Assembly (NCBI GenBank): GCA_015064895.1
Contig: SVRI01000009.1
Location: 1-64,000 of the forward strand
DNA length: 64,000 nucleotides
Direction: 5' to 3'
Source of the DNA: Oscillospiraceae bacterium
GTDB taxonomy: Bacteria; Bacillota; Clostridia; Oscillospirales; CAG-382
Shown: piece by piece, positions 60,669-64,000 of the stretch
Numbering within the stretch: the stretch's first letter is position 1
Layout of the letters: every line of letters begins with the position of its first letter
The notes under the pieces: model-generated
What the model was told of the DNA's origin: nothing
What the model saw: only the letters and a program-made list of their open reading frames with translations
Database searches by the model: none
Position numbers and translations under genes: made by a program

Positions 60669-61631
60669 ATGAGTATACGTTCGGACAATGCCAGAATCTT
60701 GCGGCAGTTGTCTTTATACTTGAATTTAATGGCTGATGCAATAGACGGTGAAATGGTTGACTCCATTGCATTCGGATGTGACAAAGAACAGAGAGAGTAC
60801 GCATATGCAACTCTCCTTGCCACATATTGCGGTTTTGACATAGTTGACTCTAAAGAGGACAAGGCGTTCTTCCGTGAAAGATTCACAAGAATGTGCCATA
60901 TGCAAGAAAAAGCCGAGTTTGAAAACGACGAGTACTACAAAAACATTAAATTTCCCGACGTTACAAATGAAACATGGGAATTTAAGGTAATGTCCTTCAA
61001 GCCCTACGAGGCATTTCTTGCCAACGAATCGATTCTTGACAAAGACGGAAAGCTGTTCCCGCAAATCGGCTTTTTCGAGGAAGAATTCCCATATCCTGCA
61101 GCGCTTCAAGACGGGCGTGAATGGATGACGGTAACACCCCACGAAATACGAACCACAAAGCCTGCTGTCAGAAAGAGCTTCGGCAATGTTCTGACCTACG
61201 GACTGGGACTCGGATATTTTCCCTATATGGCACATCTTAAAGACAGTGTTACATCTGTCACAATCGTTGAAAAAGACGAGAGAGTAATTGAGCTTTTTAC
61301 AAAGTACATTCTGCCCCAGTTTCCCGATAAAGACAAAATTAAAGTAATATGTGCCGATGCTTTTGAGTTTGCAGAAAAAGAAACGGCAAAAACCTTTTAC
61401 GACTTCATCTTTGCCGACACCTGGCATGACCCGTCCGACGGTGTTGAGATGTATGAAAAGTTTAAAGCATGCGAAAAATACAGTCCCGATTCCGAGTATA
61501 TGTACTGGATTGAGGACACCCTGAAATACTACATGAGCCTCGACAAAAACAGCGAGGAGGACACAAGCCCCGTATTCAAGGAAGGAACTTCCTTTTCAAT
61601 AAAATTCATTGAAAACCAGGTGATAAAATGA
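60669..61631 (+). CDS. class I methyltransferase-like (spermidine synthase-like) protein
   Basis: 320 residues from an ATG at 60669 (GAGG 7 nt upstream). The C-terminal half has an AdoMet-type Rossmann core: VLTYGLGLGYFPYMAH (motif I), VTIVEKDERVIELF (acidic end of strand 2), IKVICADAFEF and YDFIFADTWHDPSDG. The N-terminal half is helical, with a Cys-rich region (ATLLATYCGF) of unknown fold. Substrate unknown. The stop overlaps the start of the dipeptidase (ATGA), so they are coupled. Confidence 0.8.
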   Translation: MSIRSDNARILRQLSLYLNLMADAIDGEMVDSIAFGCDKEQREYAYATLLATYCGFDIVDSKEDKAFFRERFTRMCHMQEKAEFENDEYYKNIKFPDVTNETWEFKVMSFKPYEAFLANESILDKDGKLFPQIGFFEEEFPYPAALQDGREWMTVTPHEIRTTKPAVRKSFGNVLTYGLGLGYFPYMAHLKDSVTSVTIVEKDERVIELFTKYILPQFPDKDKIKVICADAFEFAEKETAKTFYDFIFADTWHDPSDGVEMYEKFKACEKYSPDSEYMYWIEDTLKYYMSLDKNSEEDTSPVFKEGTSFSIKFIENQVIK

Positions 61632-63028
61632 GTGAACTTAAAAACAAAATCTATGATTGGATGCTTTCCCACAAGGAGGAGTTTTTATCCGACCTTGAAA
61701 GCCTCATTGCAATACCGTCCGTTGAAAGCAGAGCCGTCAACGGCAAGCCCTACGGCGAAGAATGTGCAAGAGCCCTTGATACAATGCTGGATTTATGTAA
61801 AAAACACGGTTTTGATACAAAGAATTTTGACTACCATGCGGGTACTGCAATATTCAAGGGTAAAAATGATGAAATAAAGCTCGACGTACTTTCTCATCTT
61901 GATGTGGTAGCCACAGGAACGGGATGGAACTCGGATCCTTTCAAGCTGATTGAAAAAGACGGCTTTATATACGGCAGAGGAGTTGCCGACGACAAGGGAC
62001 CCGCGGTTGCTTCGCTGTATGCCTGCCTTGCACTTAAAGATTTGGGTCTTTTACCGGAAAACAGTGTAAAGCTAATTTTTGGCTGTGCAGAAGAAACAGG
62101 TTCATCCGACCTTAAGCACTATTTCAAGACAGAAAAGAGTGCCCCCAACACCTTTACACCCGATGCGGACTTTCCTGTATACAACGGTGAAAAAGGAAGA
62201 TATGTTCCCAATTTCTCGATGACAACTGAATACGAAAGCGGTGCCAGGGTTACGTCCTTCCAGTGCGGAAATGCACCCAACATTGTGCCTGAAAGAGCAA
62301 GATGCACCATTTGCGGTATTGACAAAAAGCTTCTTTCGGAAAACATCTCGGCTCTTGAAAAGGAACTGGGTGTAACATACGAGCTTTGCGAAGATGAAAT
62401 CATATGCTTTGGAAAGAGTGCCCATGCATCAACCCCCGACAAGGGTATAAACGCTTTAACCGCACTCATAAAGCTTATCGTTTCGCTTCCCCTCTCAGAT
62501 TGCAAGTCAACACGTGCATTCCATTCTCTTGAGGGTCTTCTTCCCCACGGCGACACAAACGGCACAAACGCCGGAATATATATGGCTGAGGATGTCAGCG
62601 GAGAAATTACCGTCGCCTTCAGCATGCTTCATTTTGACGGAAGACAAATGCTGGGCGTCTGCGACATGAGGCTTCCATTCTGTGCAACCGAGGAAAACAC
62701 AAAGGTTGTATTTGAAAAAGCTCTTTCAAACGAAGGCTTTACACTTTCGGGCGACATGACAAAGCCCCACTATGTAGAAAACGACAGCTTCTTTGTAAAG
62801 ACACTGCTTAGATGCTACGAAGAGGTAACAGGCGAAAAGGGACAGACCCATGTAATGGGCGGCGGCACATATGTACACGACATTGACGGCGGTGTTGCAT
62901 TCGGACCTGTATTTGAAAACATTGACTACAATGTAAATCTTCACGGTGCAAACGAATGTATTAAGCTTTCCGACCTGCTTCTTGCGGCAACAATTTATTC
63001 CGTGGCAATTCTGGAAGTTACAAAATAA
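61628..63028 (+). CDS. Sapep/PepV family M20 dipeptidase
   Basis: 466 residues. M20 metallopeptidase: VLSHLDVVATG (His-x-Asp metal site), YGRGVADDKGPAVASL (bridging Asp), FGCAEETGSSD (catalytic Glu pair) and MGGGTYVHDIDGG near the end, with an inserted lid domain in the middle. It cleaves dipeptides in the cytosol with Mn or Zn. It overlaps the methyltransferase-like gene by 4 bp. Confidence 0.93.
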   Translation: MSELKNKIYDWMLSHKEEFLSDLESLIAIPSVESRAVNGKPYGEECARALDTMLDLCKKHGFDTKNFDYHAGTAIFKGKNDEIKLDVLSHLDVVATGTGWNSDPFKLIEKDGFIYGRGVADDKGPAVASLYACLALKDLGLLPENSVKLIFGCAEETGSSDLKHYFKTEKSAPNTFTPDADFPVYNGEKGRYVPNFSMTTEYESGARVTSFQCGNAPNIVPERARCTICGIDKKLLSENISALEKELGVTYELCEDEIICFGKSAHASTPDKGINALTALIKLIVSLPLSDCKSTRAFHSLEGLLPHGDTNGTNAGIYMAEDVSGEITVAFSMLHFDGRQMLGVCDMRLPFCATEENTKVVFEKALSNEGFTLSGDMTKPHYVENDSFFVKTLLRCYEEVTGEKGQTHVMGGGTYVHDIDGGVAFGPVFENIDYNVNLHGANECIKLSDLLLAATIYSVAILEVTK

Positions 63029-63033
63029 TATGA

Positions 63034-63064
63034 AAAATCCCGAAGCTTTGCTTCGGGATTTTGT
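63034..63064. terminator. convergent terminator
   Basis: Stem AAAATCCCGAAGC / GCTTCGGGATTTT between the dipeptidase and the acidic lipoprotein. Confidence 0.85.
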
Positions 63065-63067
63065 TCT

Positions 63068-64000
63068 TTAATCGTAATAATCGTAATTGCTAAAGCTGAT
63101 ACCAACTTCACTATAATCGCTATACTCGTTGAGAGAAGCATATATGCCGCTGTCACTCCAGGAATATGAGCCGTAGGAACTGTCATAGGTATAATCGTTA
63201 CCATAGTAAGAAATCAGATTGTCAATCACATTTTCTGCCTGTGAGTCGGAAATGTCATCTGTGGATACATACATTCTGTAAAGACCGTAATCCGAGAAAT
63301 AAAGGCTCATGTAATCACAATTTACATAACCGGTTATGTTGTAATCTTCATCATAGTATTCATCATCCCAGTCACAAATTGTAATACAGTTGTCTTCGAT
63401 ATCGTATTCGCCGTCAATCACATATTCTGCTTCGTCCATGCTCATACCGAAATAGAAACGACCGTATGCCTTTTCGCCGTAGGAGCTTGCATCGGGTTCG
63501 GTATCAGGTACAACCTCAACTTCTGTTTCAGTTTCATCGCCGCTCACAACAACGTCTTCTGCATTGGGTCCGGAAGCGGGTTCTTCGGTATAGTTGTCAG
63601 CCAATTCTTCGAGAAAATCAGCCGCATCATCTTCATCACATTCATCGCCGTCAATGTCAATCATACCCTTAGCGGTAAGCTCGTCATCTTCAAGCTCCAT
63701 GAAAAGATAAATGTCGCCGTCTTCCGTCTTGATACGGTATGTACATGCTGTAGCATCCTTGGAAACGTCATCTTCTTCGTCAAGATCCTCAGAATCATCC
63801 CAGCCTTCTTCGTACTTTACCTTATCGCAGCCGTCATAGCTTTCGAGAAGCTTGATGAACTCAACATCATCAAAATCTGTCCATACGGCTTCTTCGTAGA
63901 TATCTTCGTCTTCGTCATCATCCTTCTTACTTCCGGAAGAAGAACCGCCCTCGCTACAGGATACTGCAACGAAAACCATGCTTGCACTCACCATAAGTGC
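63068..64000 (-). CDS. acidic lipoprotein, N-terminus outside window
   Basis: At least 311 residues; the frame is open to the window edge, so the true start lies beyond 64000, and the Met at 63994 is probably inside the signal peptide. Lipobox VAVSC, then a Ser/Gly/Lys linker and a strongly acidic body (runs of Asp/Glu such as KKDDDEDEDIYEEAV and DECDEDDAADFLEEL). The C-terminal third is Tyr/Ser/Asp-rich (YYGNDYTYDSSYGSYSWSD). Surface-exposed, anchored by lipid. No family recognised. Confidence 0.75.
   Translation of the reverse strand, partial: ALMVSASMVFVAVSCSEGGSSSGSKKDDDEDEDIYEEAVWTDFDDVEFIKLLESYDGCDKVKYEEGWDDSEDLDEEDDVSKDATACTYRIKTEDGDIYLFMELEDDELTAKGMIDIDGDECDEDDAADFLEELADNYTEEPASGPNAEDVVVSGDETETEVEVVPDTEPDASSYGEKAYGRFYFGMSMDEAEYVIDGEYDIEDNCITICDWDDEYYDEDYNITGYVNCDYMSLYFSDYGLYRMYVSTDDISDSQAENVIDNLISYYGNDYTYDSSYGSYSWSDSGIYASLNEYSDYSEVGISFSNYDYYD

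Overview
The window looks like the chromosome of an anaerobic Clostridia-type Bacillota, probably an uncultured gut relative of Oscillospirales or Christensenellales. The evidence is the lon-ysxC order, the rpmG-secE-nusG-rplK-rplA run, a lon/hisS/aspS/glyS housekeeping set, reverse-domain rubrerythrin, FakA/FakB/PlsX lipid genes, sigma-A promoters with 17-bp spacers, strong GGAGG ribosome binding sites, an S-layer-anchored glycosidase, and a dispersed palindromic repeat of a type common in gut Firmicutes. The taxon is an inference. No phage, plasmid, CRISPR or integrase genes are seen.

Layout. 1-5.3 kb: the 5' part of a large SLH-domain GH99-like surface enzyme, a short DUF3006-like gene, a YitT protein and an unknown protein. 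5.5-9 kb: tRNA-Thr and tRNA-Tyr, a TetR regulator with a divergent small membrane protein, radC, and an oxidoreductase. 9-21 kb: aspS, a GIY-YIG gene inside inverted repeats, hisS, small regulators, a first SLOG module, glyS, lysA, ysxC and lon. 21-26 kb: GH127, O-acetylhomoserine sulfhydrylase and plsY. 26-29.7 kb: a second SLOG module and the rplA/rplK/nusG/secE/rpmG cluster. 30-38 kb: YigZ, rubrerythrin plus the relic of a second copy, an LtaS-like sulfatase, a zinc-ribbon membrane protein and an acyltransferase. 38-53 kb: a lipid and envelope region with a phosphopantetheinyl transferase, three alpha/beta hydrolases, a GT2-GtrA glycosyltransferase, fakB-fakB-fakA-plsX, a polysaccharide deacetylase, and a five-gene acyl-AMP ligase/PlsC/PlsC/ACP/LRAT operon. 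53-64 kb: GDPD, zinc-ribbon proteins, a GH29 fucosidase, an MGH1/trehalase-like hydrolase, two SGNH hydrolases, a methyltransferase-like protein, an M20 dipeptidase and a partial acidic lipoprotein.

How the genes fit together. FakB/FakA/PlsX/PlsY form a route from exogenous fatty acid to phosphatidic acid. The 48.6-52.5 kb operon looks like a separate route in which fatty acid is activated, carried on an ACP and transferred by PlsC-like and LRAT-like enzymes; the Sfp-type transferase at 38.4 kb could prime the carriers. The glycosidases (GH99-like, GH127, GH29, MGH1-like) and two SGNH esterases suggest use of plant or host glycans, but they are scattered and not organised as one locus.

The most unusual signals are a family of modular intergenic hairpin elements with covarying stems, which abut gene ends and appear to supply the last codons of some genes; a threefold tandem copy of one such element at 56.9-57.3 kb; two separate regulator-SLOG gene pairs, each with operator-like repeats and each followed by a hairpin of that family; and the acyl-transfer operon.
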